Shown here piece by piece: positions 1-8,827 of a stretch of DNA of 64,000 nt. The notes under the pieces were generated by a model. The model was not told the origin of the DNA. It did no database searches and was given only the letters and a program-made list of their open reading frames with translations. A program made the translations under genes and the position numbers. The first letter of the stretch is position 1. Every line of letters starts with the position of its first letter. The stretch is from an uncultured Porphyromonadaceae bacterium. Its GTDB lineage: Bacteria; Bacteroidota; Bacteroidia; Bacteroidales; Muribaculaceae. The stretch covers positions 62,001-126,000 of the forward strand of contig URCF01000003.1 in the NCBI GenBank assembly GCA_900546365.1, read 5' to 3'.

Positions 1-162
1 TATCCTCAGAAATGGGTGGTGGGAGCAAGCGACAGTTTCGATGACAGCTACAACTTTTTCTCCACTCCCTCGTTCTACCTTCTCAACGATGAGCATATCA
101 TAAGAGTCAAAAACACCGACATCAACACCGTGCTTGAGGTGATGTACCGCCTCACTCACTGA
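1..162 (+). CDS. C-terminal end of a thioredoxin-like protein (partial)
   Basis: The window opens inside an open frame that reads 53 residues and stops with TGA. The end of the protein contains TPSFYLLNDEHIIRVKN, which matches the cis-Pro and last strands of TlpA/DUF5106-type thioredoxin folds (family form TPTxYLLDxxGxI). The N-terminus and any CXXC motif lie outside the window, so it cannot be said whether it is redox active. Such proteins are usually exported in Bacteroidetes. The next gene begins 28 bases downstream on the same strand and may be cotranscribed. Confidence 0.6.
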   Translation, partial: YPQKWVVGASDSFDDSYNFFSTPSFYLLNDEHIIRVKNTDINTVLEVMYRLTH

Positions 163-190
163 CCCACAATTAAAATAAAATATAACTCCC

Positions 191-700
191 ATGAACAAGT
201 TTCAGAAATTCTGCGCTTCGACTTTCATACGGTTCACCGGCTACACATACAGCAATATGGCCCGACTGTTTCTCCGCCTGTTTGTGGGCGTGATGTTCAT
301 GCAGTTCGGCATCCGGCATCTGGTCAATTTCAGCACCATGAGCCTTGACTTCCCCACAGTATTCGGCTGGAGTCATGAATGTTGTCTGATATTGATGATT
401 GCGGTGGAGATTATTTGCTCCCTTTTCATAATGGTGGGATTTCTCACCCGACTCTCCACCATTCCGCCGATTGTCTCAATGGTGGCCGCTGAATACTATA
501 TCCTCCACGATATGCTACCCGATGTGTCGGCCTACGGTCTTGACAGCACTCAGCCGGGCTACCTGCCAGTGATGTTCATCGGCATCTACTTGTTCATCCT
601 GCTTGCCGGTCCGGGCAAGATTTCGCTCGACTATTTTATTTCCATTTTTCTCATAGGCCGCCAGGGCAAAGACGAGCACAAGGAGCTCGAGGAGGTGTGA
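191..700 (+). CDS. DoxX family membrane protein
   Basis: 169 residues with four hydrophobic segments and the DoxX-like opening LRLFVGVMFMQFGIRHLVNF, in which an Arg/His pair follows the first membrane helix. DoxX proteins are small inner-membrane proteins linked in various bacteria to quinone or sulfur redox chemistry, but most members have no defined function. The C-terminus ends in a charged cytoplasmic tail (GKDEHKELEEV). It lies 28 bases after the thioredoxin-like gene and 4 bases before mnmA, so it is probably in one transcript with them. The family call is good; the role is unknown. Confidence 0.75.
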   Translation: MNKFQKFCASTFIRFTGYTYSNMARLFLRLFVGVMFMQFGIRHLVNFSTMSLDFPTVFGWSHECCLILMIAVEIICSLFIMVGFLTRLSTIPPIVSMVAAEYYILHDMLPDVSAYGLDSTQPGYLPVMFIGIYLFILLAGPGKISLDYFISIFLIGRQGKDEHKELEEV

Positions 701-704
701 GCGT

Positions 705-1787
705 ATGAAGATAGCGGTGCTTATTTCCGGAGGCGTGGACAGTGCCGTGACTGTTTACCGCTTGTTGGAGCAGGGCTACACTGACCTGCATCTGTTTTAT
801 ATCCGCATAGGCCTCGACACCGACGAGGGCGACTGCTCCGCCGAGGAGGATATCGAGATGTGCAGTTTCATCGCTGCCAAGTTCCACCTGCCTTTTGATG
901 TGGTGTCGCTCCATCAGGAGTATTGGGACAATGTGATGGAGTACGCGCTCCGCACGGTCCGCCAGGGGTTGACTCCCAATCCCGACATTATGTGCAACCG
1001 TATCATCAAGTTCGGATATTTCGAGGAACGCTATGGCCATGAATTTGACCGCACCGCCACCGGGCATTATGCCACAGTGCGCTATAAGGACGGCCTCACA
1101 TGGCTCGGTACTGCAGCGGACCCAGTCAAGGACCAGACGGATTTCCTTGCCCGCATAAGCTACACCCAGCTGAGCCACCTTATGTTCCCTATCGGCGACC
1201 TTCCTAAATCCGCCGTGCGTGAGCTTGCCGTCAAATCCGCCATGCCCAATGCGTTCCGCCGCGACAGCCAGGGGATATGCTTCCTTGGCAATATCAACTA
1301 CAACGATTTCATACGCCGCCACCTCGGCGAGCGTCCAGGCCCGATTGTGGAGATTGAGACCGGACGCAAACTCGGCACCCATCGCGGTTTCTGGTTCCAC
1401 ACCATCGGCCAACGCAAGGGACTCGGGTTGAGCGGGGGCCCCTGGTATGTGGTCAAGAAAAATGTACATCAGAATGTGATATATGTGTCAAGAGGGTACG
1501 ATACCGAAAAACAATATGGTCGCACTCTCCATCTTGATGAGATGCACTGGATTACCACCGACCCCTGGGCCGACGATTGCTCCGGTGTGCAGATTACGTT
1601 CAAAAACCGTCACACTCCCGAATTTTTCAACGCTTCCCTCACTCGCCTTCCCGATGGCGACTATGTGGTGGAGAGCGAGCGCAAGGTGCAGGGGATTGCC
1701 CCCGGACAATTCTGCGTGATCTACGACCGCGACAGGCAGCTGTGTCTCGGCAGCGGCATCATCACCGGACGCGCTGTTGATTTATAA
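705..1787 (+). CDS. mnmA: tRNA-specific 2-thiouridylase MnmA
   Basis: 360 residues, the usual family length. The enzyme activates C2 of U34 in tRNA-Lys, -Glu and -Gln with ATP and inserts sulfur. The PP-loop SGGVDS is at residues 8-13. The catalytic cysteine of NPDIMCN is Cys97 and the persulfide cysteine of SQGICFLG is Cys192, at positions close to E. coli Cys102 and Cys199. KDQTDFL (about 142-148) and HTIGQRKGLG are also family signatures. Bacteroidetes often carry two MnmA copies, so this may not be the only one. Start is the ATG 4 bases after doxX. Confidence 0.93.
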   Translation: MKIAVLISGGVDSAVTVYRLLEQGYTDLHLFYIRIGLDTDEGDCSAEEDIEMCSFIAAKFHLPFDVVSLHQEYWDNVMEYALRTVRQGLTPNPDIMCNRIIKFGYFEERYGHEFDRTATGHYATVRYKDGLTWLGTAADPVKDQTDFLARISYTQLSHLMFPIGDLPKSAVRELAVKSAMPNAFRRDSQGICFLGNINYNDFIRRHLGERPGPIVEIETGRKLGTHRGFWFHTIGQRKGLGLSGGPWYVVKKNVHQNVIYVSRGYDTEKQYGRTLHLDEMHWITTDPWADDCSGVQITFKNRHTPEFFNASLTRLPDGDYVVESERKVQGIAPGQFCVIYDRDRQLCLGSGIITGRAVDL

Positions 1788-1808
1788 ATATTTACTATAC
1801 CTCGAAAA

Positions 1809-2474
1809 ATGAACCAAGACACCTCCTCCGGCCGTTCACGAAGAGTGAAACTCAAAGTGCTCGGCATATCATATAGCCAGATTCAGTCCGGTGCCTACGC
1901 TCTCATTCTTGCGCAGGTCAACGGTCCCTACCGTATTCCGGTGGTGATTGGAGCGGCTGAGGCCCAGTCCATAGCCTTGCGTATGGAGAGCATTACCCCG
2001 CCGCGTCCCATGACTCATGACCTGTTTGTGAGTTTCGCCCACGCTTTCGGTGTGAAACTCAAGGAGGTGTTCATCTACAAGTTTGAGGATGGCATCTTCT
2101 CTTCGGAGCTGACTTTCAGCGATGGAGAACGCACAGTGGTGATTGACTCGCGCACTTCCGATGCCATTGCCATTGCCATGCGCACTTCCACCCCCATCTT
2201 CACCACCGAAGAGATTGTGGAGACCACAGGATTTGTCATGGAGTCGCCTGATGATGAGGATGCTCAGGGTGATTCTGACGATGACGCCGGTGCTGATATC
2301 GAGGTGGAATTTGTGACTGAGGATGAGGAGATAGACGATCCCAATCATGAGCCGCGGCTGGAGCAGTACTCTGTGGAGGAGCTGGAGAGGACGCTGCAGA
2401 AACTTATCGACACCGAACAGTATGAGCAAGCGGCCAAGGTGAGCGAAATTCTCCGTCGTAAAAAGAATCAATAA
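1809..2474 (+). CDS. Bifunctional nuclease family (DUF151) protein with C-terminal UVR motif
   Basis: 221 residues. Residues about 9-140 form the DUF151/BFN domain (IPVVIGAAEAQSIALRME; later DSRTSDAIAIAMR), known from plant and Thermotoga bifunctional nucleases. An acidic linker of Asp/Glu runs over about 145-175. A UVR-like helical hairpin (EELERTLQKLIDTEQYEQAA) occupies about 183-217; this motif in UvrB/UvrC and ClpC mediates protein contacts. The biochemical activity in Bacteroidetes is not established. It follows mnmA by 21 bases. Confidence 0.85.
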   Translation: MNQDTSSGRSRRVKLKVLGISYSQIQSGAYALILAQVNGPYRIPVVIGAAEAQSIALRMESITPPRPMTHDLFVSFAHAFGVKLKEVFIYKFEDGIFSSELTFSDGERTVVIDSRTSDAIAIAMRTSTPIFTTEEIVETTGFVMESPDDEDAQGDSDDDAGADIEVEFVTEDEEIDDPNHEPRLEQYSVEELERTLQKLIDTEQYEQAAKVSEILRRKKNQ

Positions 2475-2506
2475 AATCATAATCAAATCATATCAACGCT
2501 TTTATC

Positions 2507-3832
2507 ATGGAAACTATCAAAGTGAAGCTCGCGGCCATGAACTTTTTGGAGTTCGCTGTGTGGGGGGCTTATCTCACCTCTTTGGGTGTGTATCTCGCAT
2601 CTGTTGGACTTGGTGACAAAATATTCTGGTTCTATACCGTTCAGGGGATTGTGTCGATTTTCATGCCTGCCCTCGTGGGGATTGTGGCCGACCGGTGGAT
2701 TCAGGCACAGAAAATGCTGAGCTTGTGCCATCTGATTGCCGGTGTGTTCATGTGTGCAGCCGCCTACTATTGCTATTCGGCCGACACTGTGGAGTATGCT
2801 CCGCTGTTTGTCCTCTACACCATGTCGGTGGCTTTCTTCATGCCCACGATAGGTCTTGCCAACTCTGTAGCCTACACAGCTCTGAGCAAAGCCGGGCTTG
2901 ACACCGTGAAACATTTCCCACCCATCCGTGTGTTTGGCACCGTGGGCTTCATCTGCTCCATGCTTCTCACCAACTTCATTACCATCGATGGTGTGTCGAT
3001 GCAGAAAACATATTTCCAGATGCTCTCTTCAGGCATTTTCAGCCTGGTACTCATGGTATATGCGCTCACCATGCCGAGCTGCCCGGTGAACAAGGGCGAG
3101 TCGAAGTCGCTGGTTGATGCCCTCGGCCTTCGTGCTTTCGCGCTGTTCAAGCAGAAAAAGATGGCGATCTTCTTCGTATTCTCCATGTTGCTGGGTGTGT
3201 CGCTGCAGATAACCAACAGCTATGGCACCACTTTCATCAGCGCCTACGAGCAGGTGGCTGAATATGCCTCCACCTGGGGCGCGCGCAATGCCACTGCATT
3301 GATTTCGCTGTCGCAAATCTCAGAAACACTCTGTATCCTTCTGATTCCGTTATGCCTCAAGCGGTTTGGCATCAAGGGCGTGATGATGATAGCCATGCTC
3401 GGATGGGTGCTCCGCTTTGGCTTCTTCGGTCTCGGCAACCCCGGCTCGGGTGTGTGGCTCTTCATCCTGTCGATGATAGTGTATGGTGTAGCGTTCGACT
3501 TTTTCAATATCTCCGGTTCGCTGTATGTTGACAAGCAAACCGACCCATCCGTCCGCTCATCAGCCCAGGGGCTGTTCATGCTGATGACCAACGGCGTGGG
3601 CGCCACTGTCGGCACTTTGGCCGCCGGTGCTGTGGTCAACAGCTATGTGTTTGCCGAGGGGCTTACTCCGCTCGAGTCGATGGATGGATGGCACGTTTCA
3701 TGGTATATTTTCGCTGCCTATGCCATGGCTGTGGCTGTGTCGTTCTGGATTGTGTTCAAGGATGACGAGAAGCCAAAGGTGACTATTGACGAGGCTGTGG
3801 ACCATGATGTTGACGGAATTGACAAGCTATGA
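2507..3832 (+). CDS. MFS transporter, nucleoside:H+ symporter (NupG/XapB) type
   Basis: 441 residues with about 12 membrane helices and little hydrophilic loop. The N-terminal MNFLEFAVWGAYLTSLGVYL and the region PALVGIVADRW match the NupG/XapB nucleoside permeases of the major facilitator superfamily. Inner membrane. Substrate specificity (nucleosides) is inferred from family alone. It overlaps the start of rsmE by 4 bases (ATGA), so the two are likely translationally coupled although the functions are unrelated. Confidence 0.8.
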   Translation: METIKVKLAAMNFLEFAVWGAYLTSLGVYLASVGLGDKIFWFYTVQGIVSIFMPALVGIVADRWIQAQKMLSLCHLIAGVFMCAAAYYCYSADTVEYAPLFVLYTMSVAFFMPTIGLANSVAYTALSKAGLDTVKHFPPIRVFGTVGFICSMLLTNFITIDGVSMQKTYFQMLSSGIFSLVLMVYALTMPSCPVNKGESKSLVDALGLRAFALFKQKKMAIFFVFSMLLGVSLQITNSYGTTFISAYEQVAEYASTWGARNATALISLSQISETLCILLIPLCLKRFGIKGVMMIAMLGWVLRFGFFGLGNPGSGVWLFILSMIVYGVAFDFFNISGSLYVDKQTDPSVRSSAQGLFMLMTNGVGATVGTLAAGAVVNSYVFAEGLTPLESMDGWHVSWYIFAAYAMAVAVSFWIVFKDDEKPKVTIDEAVDHDVDGIDKL

Positions 3833-4539
3833 TACAGTTCTATGCTCCCGATATTGCCACCTCGCTCACTCTACCCGAGAGCGACTCGCAGCATTGCGTG
3901 AGGGTGCTCAGGATGAATCCTGGCGACCCTATCGAGGTGATTGATGGCAAAGGCCACCGGTTTGAGTGCCGCCTTGTCACGGCTCACTCCAAGCACGCCA
4001 CAGTGGAGATTGTGGCGCAGCACGATGCTCCTCTCTGCTGGCCGCAGCATATCACTGTGGCCGTGGCACCCACCAAGCATCTCGACCGCATGGAATGGCT
4101 GGTGGAGAAGCTGACGGAAATAGGGGTGAACAGGTTTGTGCCGCTGCTGTGCCGCCGCTCGGAGCGTAAGGAAATCAAGGTGGAGCGTCTTGAAAAAATC
4201 GCAGTCTCCGCCATGAAGCAATCGCTGAAGGCGGTGCTTCCCGAGATTATGCCCATGACTCCGTTCAGCAGTTTGCTGCATCAGTATGATGACGCCATGA
4301 AGTTTATTGCCTATTGCGACAAAACGATTCCACGCCATCTCCTTGCAAAAATGTATGAGCCGGGGAGAAACGCTGTGATTCTCATCGGTCCCGAAGGCGA
4401 CTTCGCTCCCGAGGAGATTGCCTCCGCTTTGGATGCCGGATGGTGTCCGGTGAGCCTGGGCAACAACCGGCTGCGAACTGAAACTGCCGCCCTGGTGGCG
4501 TGCGACACCTTTCATATAATAAACCAAGCAAATGAATGA
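3829..4539 (+). CDS. rsmE: 16S rRNA m3U1498 methyltransferase RsmE
   Basis: 236 residues, a SPOUT-class methyltransferase that methylates N3 of U1498 in 16S rRNA. The knot motifs are visible: IGPEGDFAPEEI (about 186-197) and LGNNRLRTETAAL (about 209-221). The N-terminal PUA-like part contains HCVRVLRMNPGD. The start ATG overlaps the upstream permease stop by 4 bases and its 3' end overlaps kdsA by 8 bases, placing it in a tight operon. Confidence 0.93.
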   Translation: MIQFYAPDIATSLTLPESDSQHCVRVLRMNPGDPIEVIDGKGHRFECRLVTAHSKHATVEIVAQHDAPLCWPQHITVAVAPTKHLDRMEWLVEKLTEIGVNRFVPLLCRRSERKEIKVERLEKIAVSAMKQSLKAVLPEIMPMTPFSSLLHQYDDAMKFIAYCDKTIPRHLLAKMYEPGRNAVILIGPEGDFAPEEIASALDAGWCPVSLGNNRLRTETAALVACDTFHIINQANE

Positions 4540-5353
4540 TATTTTGAAATGTCTGACCCCTTCGGCGGTCAACAACTTCTTTCTCCTGGCCGGTCCGTGC
4601 GTGATCGAGGGCGAAAAGATGGCTATGGATATAGCCGAAACTATGGTGAAAATCACTTCGGAGCTGCAGATTCCCTACGTGTTCAAGGGTTCCTACCGCA
4701 AAGCCAACCGCTCGCGTATCGATTCCTTCACCGGCATCGGCGACATTGAGGCTCTGCGTATCCTCGGCAAGGTGCGCTCGGAGTTTGGTGTGCCTGTGGT
4801 CACTGATATCCACCTGCCTCAGGAGGCTGCCATGGCTGCTGAGTATGCGGATGTGCTCCAGATTCCGGCTTTCCTCTGCCGCCAGACCGATCTGCTTGTG
4901 GCTGCCGCACGCACCGGCAAGTGCGTCAACATCAAGAAAGGGCAGTTCCTTTCACCTATGGCCATGAAGCACGCCGTACAGAAAGTGCGCGATGCAGGGG
5001 GCACGGATGTAGCCGTCACGGAGCGAGGCACCACCTTCGGTTATCAGGATCTGATTGTTGACTATCGCGGTATTCCACAGATGCAGCAGTTCGGGTGTCC
5101 GGTGATTCTTGATGTCACCCACTCGTTGCAGCAACCCAACCAATCGGCCGGCGTCACTGGCGGCCAGCCCGAAATGATTGAAACGATTGCCCGTGCGGGT
5201 ATCGCTGTGGGAGTTGACGGTCTGTTCATGGAAACTCACCGCAACCCCGCTGTGGCCAAGAGCGACGGAGCCAATATGCTTGCTCTTGACAAGATGCCCG
5301 ATCTGCTCCGCAAGCTCACGCTCCTCCGCATGGCTGTCAATGAGCTGAAATGA
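4532..5353 (+). CDS. kdsA: 3-deoxy-8-phosphooctulonate (KDO-8-P) synthase
   Basis: 273 residues. The cytosolic enzyme condenses phosphoenolpyruvate with arabinose 5-phosphate to make KDO-8-P for the inner core of lipopolysaccharide. Signatures: LAGPCVIE (19-26), FKGSYRKANRSR, NIKKGQFLSP, VTERGTTFGYQDLIVDYR and FMETHRNP. Cys23 in GPCVIE is the residue that binds metal in the metal-dependent class (E. coli-type enzymes have Asn there), so this is probably the metal-dependent form. It overlaps rsmE by 8 bases and the DUF6377 gene by 4. Confidence 0.95.
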   Translation: MNDILKCLTPSAVNNFFLLAGPCVIEGEKMAMDIAETMVKITSELQIPYVFKGSYRKANRSRIDSFTGIGDIEALRILGKVRSEFGVPVVTDIHLPQEAAMAAEYADVLQIPAFLCRQTDLLVAAARTGKCVNIKKGQFLSPMAMKHAVQKVRDAGGTDVAVTERGTTFGYQDLIVDYRGIPQMQQFGCPVILDVTHSLQQPNQSAGVTGGQPEMIETIARAGIAVGVDGLFMETHRNPAVAKSDGANMLALDKMPDLLRKLTLLRMAVNELK

Positions 5354-6921
5354 TGCGGAGATTGCTCGCCTTTGCCTCTGTGGTTGTGATGCTGTCGGCA
5401 TCCTTCGTGCTGTCAGCGTCCAATCGTGGCAATATTTCTTACTCCGATGTGGACGCTATTCTATCCCGTCTGGATAAGGAACTGATGCAGTCCGACGCAT
5501 ATAAAAACATCAGGCAGCATCGTATCGATTCTATCGCCGCGCTTCTCCAATCGCCGTCCGACTTCCGTCATCTCGGCGAGTTGGCTGCCGAATACACTTC
5601 GTTCAACAACGACTCCGCTCTGGTCAACTATAGCCGCGCCTATACATCAGCAATGGAGTGCGGCAACGACTCGGTGGCCACGCTGTTCCGCATCCGGAGA
5701 GCCGCGCTGCTCCCTTTGGGAGGATTCATGTGGCAGGGCGAGAAGGAGTTGTTGGCTGTTGACACCACCCGGCTATCCACCGGCGGCTTGTGCGAATACT
5801 ACAGCTGCGGGCGACAGATGTACAGCTACCTCAGCTCGTTCTATTCCTCTTTCCCTCAGATGCACCTGCGCTACGATTCTTTGGCCATGGATGCTCAGCT
5901 GAGGCTGCTGAGCCATCTTCCGTCGCACAGTCCGTTGTACCTGCTCAACAGCGGAGAGCGTAGCTATCTGCTTGGAAATTATGCCGCCGCGCAGGCCATG
6001 CTCCATGAGCTTATTTCCACCATCCCCGAGGATGACAATCTTTATGCCCGCGCCGCTCATATCCTTTCCTCGGTGGCCGAAAGGCAGCATCGCGAAACTG
6101 ACCATATCTACTATCTTGCCCTGTCGGCTATCGCCGACATCAAAGGTGCCACGCTTGAAATCACCGCACTCCAGGACCTCGGTGCCTCCATGCACAACTA
6201 TGGCCGTGTGGACCGCGCACACCGCTATCTGTATCAGGCCCTGCGCAATGCCGTGGAGTGCCATGCCGAAACCCGTATGCTGGCCGTGAGCGAGGCGGTG
6301 CCGCTGATTCAGTCGGTGCACGAAGCCGAGCTGGCAGCATCCCGCCGACGTATCTACCTGGTGATGATTGTGATGGCTCTGCTGATGGTGTATCTTGTTG
6401 TGTCGCTCTATCTGCGCTGGAAGCATATACGCAAAATGCGTTTGCTGCAGGACCACCTGAGACAAACCAACCGTATCAAGGAGGTGTATATGAAGCAGTT
6501 TCTCAATCTCTGTTCTGTGTATATGGACAAGCTCAATCAGTTTTGCAGCCTTGCCGAACGAAAAATCTCCACAGGCCATGTCGATGAATTGTACCGCCTC
6601 ACCAAATCGGGCAAGCTGATTGAAAATCAATCAAAAGATTTCTATGAGGTGTATGACAACGCCTTTATCCACATCCATCCCGATTTTGTGGTGAAGGTCA
6701 ACGAGCTGCTTCGACCCGAGAGCCGGATAGAACTTGCCGATGGCGAGATTCTCAACACCGACCTGCGCATCCTCTCGTTGCTGAGGCTCGGCATCACCGA
6801 AAGCCAGCGCATAGCGCAGATACTCAACTATAGTGTCAATACCGTTTACGCCTACCGCAACCGTCTTCGCAACCGAGCCATCGACCGCGACACCTTCGAA
6901 TCCGCCGTCGCCAGCCTCTGA
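5350..6921 (+). CDS. DUF6377 transmembrane regulator with C-terminal LuxR-like HTH
   Basis: 523 residues. A signal peptide (about 1-23) is followed by a helical periplasmic region likely built of TPR-like repeats, then one membrane helix at about 332-353 (IYLVMIVMALLMVYLVVSLYL), a coiled stretch, and a C-terminal helix-turn-helix (about 480-512) containing ITESQRIAQILNYSVNTVYAYRNR. This is the layout of Bacteroidetes DUF6377 proteins: a periplasmic sensor joined directly to a cytoplasmic DNA-binding domain. Targets and signal are unknown. The ATG overlaps the kdsA stop (ATGA), so expression is tied to LPS core synthesis. Confidence 0.82.
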   Translation: MMRRLLAFASVVVMLSASFVLSASNRGNISYSDVDAILSRLDKELMQSDAYKNIRQHRIDSIAALLQSPSDFRHLGELAAEYTSFNNDSALVNYSRAYTSAMECGNDSVATLFRIRRAALLPLGGFMWQGEKELLAVDTTRLSTGGLCEYYSCGRQMYSYLSSFYSSFPQMHLRYDSLAMDAQLRLLSHLPSHSPLYLLNSGERSYLLGNYAAAQAMLHELISTIPEDDNLYARAAHILSSVAERQHRETDHIYYLALSAIADIKGATLEITALQDLGASMHNYGRVDRAHRYLYQALRNAVECHAETRMLAVSEAVPLIQSVHEAELAASRRRIYLVMIVMALLMVYLVVSLYLRWKHIRKMRLLQDHLRQTNRIKEVYMKQFLNLCSVYMDKLNQFCSLAERKISTGHVDELYRLTKSGKLIENQSKDFYEVYDNAFIHIHPDFVVKVNELLRPESRIELADGEILNTDLRILSLLRLGITESQRIAQILNYSVNTVYAYRNRLRNRAIDRDTFESAVASL

Positions 6922-7000
6922 TTCCCTCGGGGTATAGCGTCAGCAGTGCTTCCCTCGCGGTAGCGCATCAGCGACCATCGGGTGTGGTGTCAGTGCCGCA
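6922..7000. repeat. Degenerate 28-bp tandem repeat
   Basis: Downstream of the DUF6377 gene the sequence TTCCCTCG..GGTA..GC..TCAGC recurs with a 28-base period at 6922 and 6950, and a weaker third copy (TCGGGTGTGGTGTCAGTG) starts near 6978. Copies one and two agree in roughly two thirds of positions. No gene is seen here; function unknown. Confidence 0.4.
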
Positions 7001-7036
7001 ACGCCCTTATAAAAAAATGTGCATTAGGGCGGGGCG

Positions 7037-7073
7037 CAAAGAAAACGGGCAGTGTCCTCACGGATGCTGCCCG
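7037..7073 (-). terminator. Intrinsic terminator of tRNA-His
   Basis: A 12-bp hairpin (7046-7057 with 7062-7073, two G-U pairs, loop TCAC) lies just 3' of the tRNA on the minus strand. On that strand it is followed by TTTTCTTTGC, the expected U-rich tail. It does not have a T tract on the plus strand, so it serves the tRNA rather than the DUF6377 gene. Confidence 0.7.
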
Positions 7074-7094
7074 ATGCTATGATTATGATGATGA

Positions 7095-7172
<78 letters not shown>

Positions 7173-7221
7173 ATTTGGTGTTCTGTACTCCGGCTTTTGT
7201 GCCTTTGTTTTTTGAACAGTG

Positions 7222-7229
7222 CAAAGGTA
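7222..7229 (-). promoter_or_regulatory. -7 box for tRNA-His
   Basis: Minus strand TACCTTTG matches the Bacteroidetes sigma-ABfr -7 consensus TAnnTTTG, about 50 bases upstream of the tRNA 5' end. No clear -33 TTTG was found. Confidence 0.55.
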
Positions 7230-7391
7230 CGCCTTTTTTTTAATTCTGCAATACGTTTCACCTAATTTTTTTAACTTTTTATTGGCGATGTGCTGACTCC
7301 GATGTTTCACAATCCTGTAGTTTGGATGAAATCGCCAAAAATTCTACCTTTTGGAAAATGCGCCTACTTTGGTAGGCTTGAGTAATTTGAG

Positions 7392-7399
7392 TAATTTTG
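7392..7399 (+). promoter_or_regulatory. -7 box for nhaD
   Basis: TAATTTTG matches TAnnTTTG and lies 36 bases before the nhaD ATG, in the 263-base gap after the tRNA. The rest of that gap shows no gene. Confidence 0.55.
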
Positions 7400-7435
7400 T
7401 AGTCGCACATTTCATGTTATTGTTTATTTATCGTT

Positions 7436-8827
7436 ATGCTCATCACATTTGTACTGATTTTTATCATCGGCTATCTCGCCATTGCTCTCGAGCACCCGCT
7501 CAAAATTGACAAAACAGCCTCAGCCTTGCTTCTCGGCATGGTGCTGTGGGTGGTTTATGCGCTTGGCTGTGAATCCATCGTGCCCGAAGTGGCCGGCGCA
7601 AAGTTTCAGGCTTTTCTGGCCGATAACCCATCACTGGCCGGCAAAGCACTGCATGAACAGGCGTTGCAATATGTGCTGAATGTGGATATTGTGGAGCATC
7701 TGGGTGATATTTGCCAGACCCTCCTGTTTCTTATAGGTGCCATGACCATAGTGGAGCTGATAGATGTTCATGGTGGATTCAGGGTAATTACCGACCGCAT
7801 CACCACCCGCCGTAAGCGCAGTTTGCTTTGGATTCTGGCTTTCACCACATTTTTCATGTCCTCGATTCTTGACAATCTCACCACTTCGATCGTGATGCTG
7901 ATGCTGCTACGCAAGCTGCTGCAAACCAAAACAGAGCGGTGGATGTATGCCGCATGTATAGTGATTGCCGCCAACAGCGGTGGTGCGTGGTCGCCTATCG
8001 GAGACATCACCACCATCATGCTCTGGGTCAAGGGCAATGTGACTGCGGTAGCGCTTATACAGTACACCCTGCTTCCCAGTATTGTGTCGATGGTGCTCCC
8101 TGTGTGGATTGTGTCAAAGCGTCTGCATGGCGACCTGCGTCCCATATCCATCACCGTCAAGGAGGATGTCGGATTCACATCCCGCGAGCGCAACACTATG
8201 TTCTATCTTGGTGTGGGAGGATTGATATTTGTGCCGATTTTCAAGACCATCACTCATCTGCCGCCTTTTGTGGGCATATTGTTTGTGCTCGGTGTGCTGT
8301 GGGTGTTCACGGAGGTGTTCTACAACTCCAAGATGCTTGAGAAAGCCAAGGAGCACCGCATCCCCAAAGTGATATCGCGTGTGGATATGCCCTCAATCCT
8401 GTTTTTCCTCGGCATCCTGATGGCGGTGGCTGTGCTGCAGAGCACCGGCATACTTGGCACCATGGCCGGATTCCTGGACGAGAATGTGCATAATATATAT
8501 GTGATAGATGTGCTGCTCGGGGTGCTCTCCTCGATAGTTGACAATGTGCCTCTCGTGGCTGCGGCCATGGGCATGTATCCGGTGGCTGATCCCGGTTCGG
8601 TGGGCTATGCGGCCGATTTTGTGGTCAACGGTACTTTCTGGGAGCTCCTGAGCTACTGCGCCGGTGTCGGAGGCAGCATCCTCATCATCGGCTCCGCTGC
8701 CGGTGTGATAGCTATGGGCATTGAGAAAATCAGCTTCGGCTGGTATCTGCGCAACTTTTCCGGCCTGGCTCTTCTTGGATTCCTTGCCGGTGTGGGGGTG
8801 TATGTGATTGAAAAGCTGCTGTTCTAA
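7436..8827 (+). CDS. nhaD: Na+/H+ antiporter NhaD
   Basis: 463 residues with about 12 membrane helices. Sequence features of the NhaD branch of the ion-transporter superfamily are present: FMSSILDNLTTSIVMLMLL, SGGAWSPIGDITTIMLW and SSIVDNVPLVAAAMGMYP, where the DN pairs and GGAWSP sit in re-entrant parts of the transport core. It exchanges Na+ (or Li+) for H+ across the inner membrane. Its stop codon overlaps tail to tail with that of cdaA (shared CTAA at 8824-8827). Confidence 0.92.
   Translation: MLITFVLIFIIGYLAIALEHPLKIDKTASALLLGMVLWVVYALGCESIVPEVAGAKFQAFLADNPSLAGKALHEQALQYVLNVDIVEHLGDICQTLLFLIGAMTIVELIDVHGGFRVITDRITTRRKRSLLWILAFTTFFMSSILDNLTTSIVMLMLLRKLLQTKTERWMYAACIVIAANSGGAWSPIGDITTIMLWVKGNVTAVALIQYTLLPSIVSMVLPVWIVSKRLHGDLRPISITVKEDVGFTSRERNTMFYLGVGGLIFVPIFKTITHLPPFVGILFVLGVLWVFTEVFYNSKMLEKAKEHRIPKVISRVDMPSILFFLGILMAVAVLQSTGILGTMAGFLDENVHNIYVIDVLLGVLSSIVDNVPLVAAAMGMYPVADPGSVGYAADFVVNGTFWELLSYCAGVGGSILIIGSAAGVIAMGIEKISFGWYLRNFSGLALLGFLAGVGVYVIEKLLF

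Noticed and set aside
651..1469. Long minus-strand frame opposite mnmA
   Set aside because: It is a mirror of the strongly conserved MnmA frame and has no recognisable domain.
7046..7073. Hairpin considered as terminator of the DUF6377 gene
   Set aside because: The U tract lies on the minus strand side only, so it fits the tRNA-His transcript.
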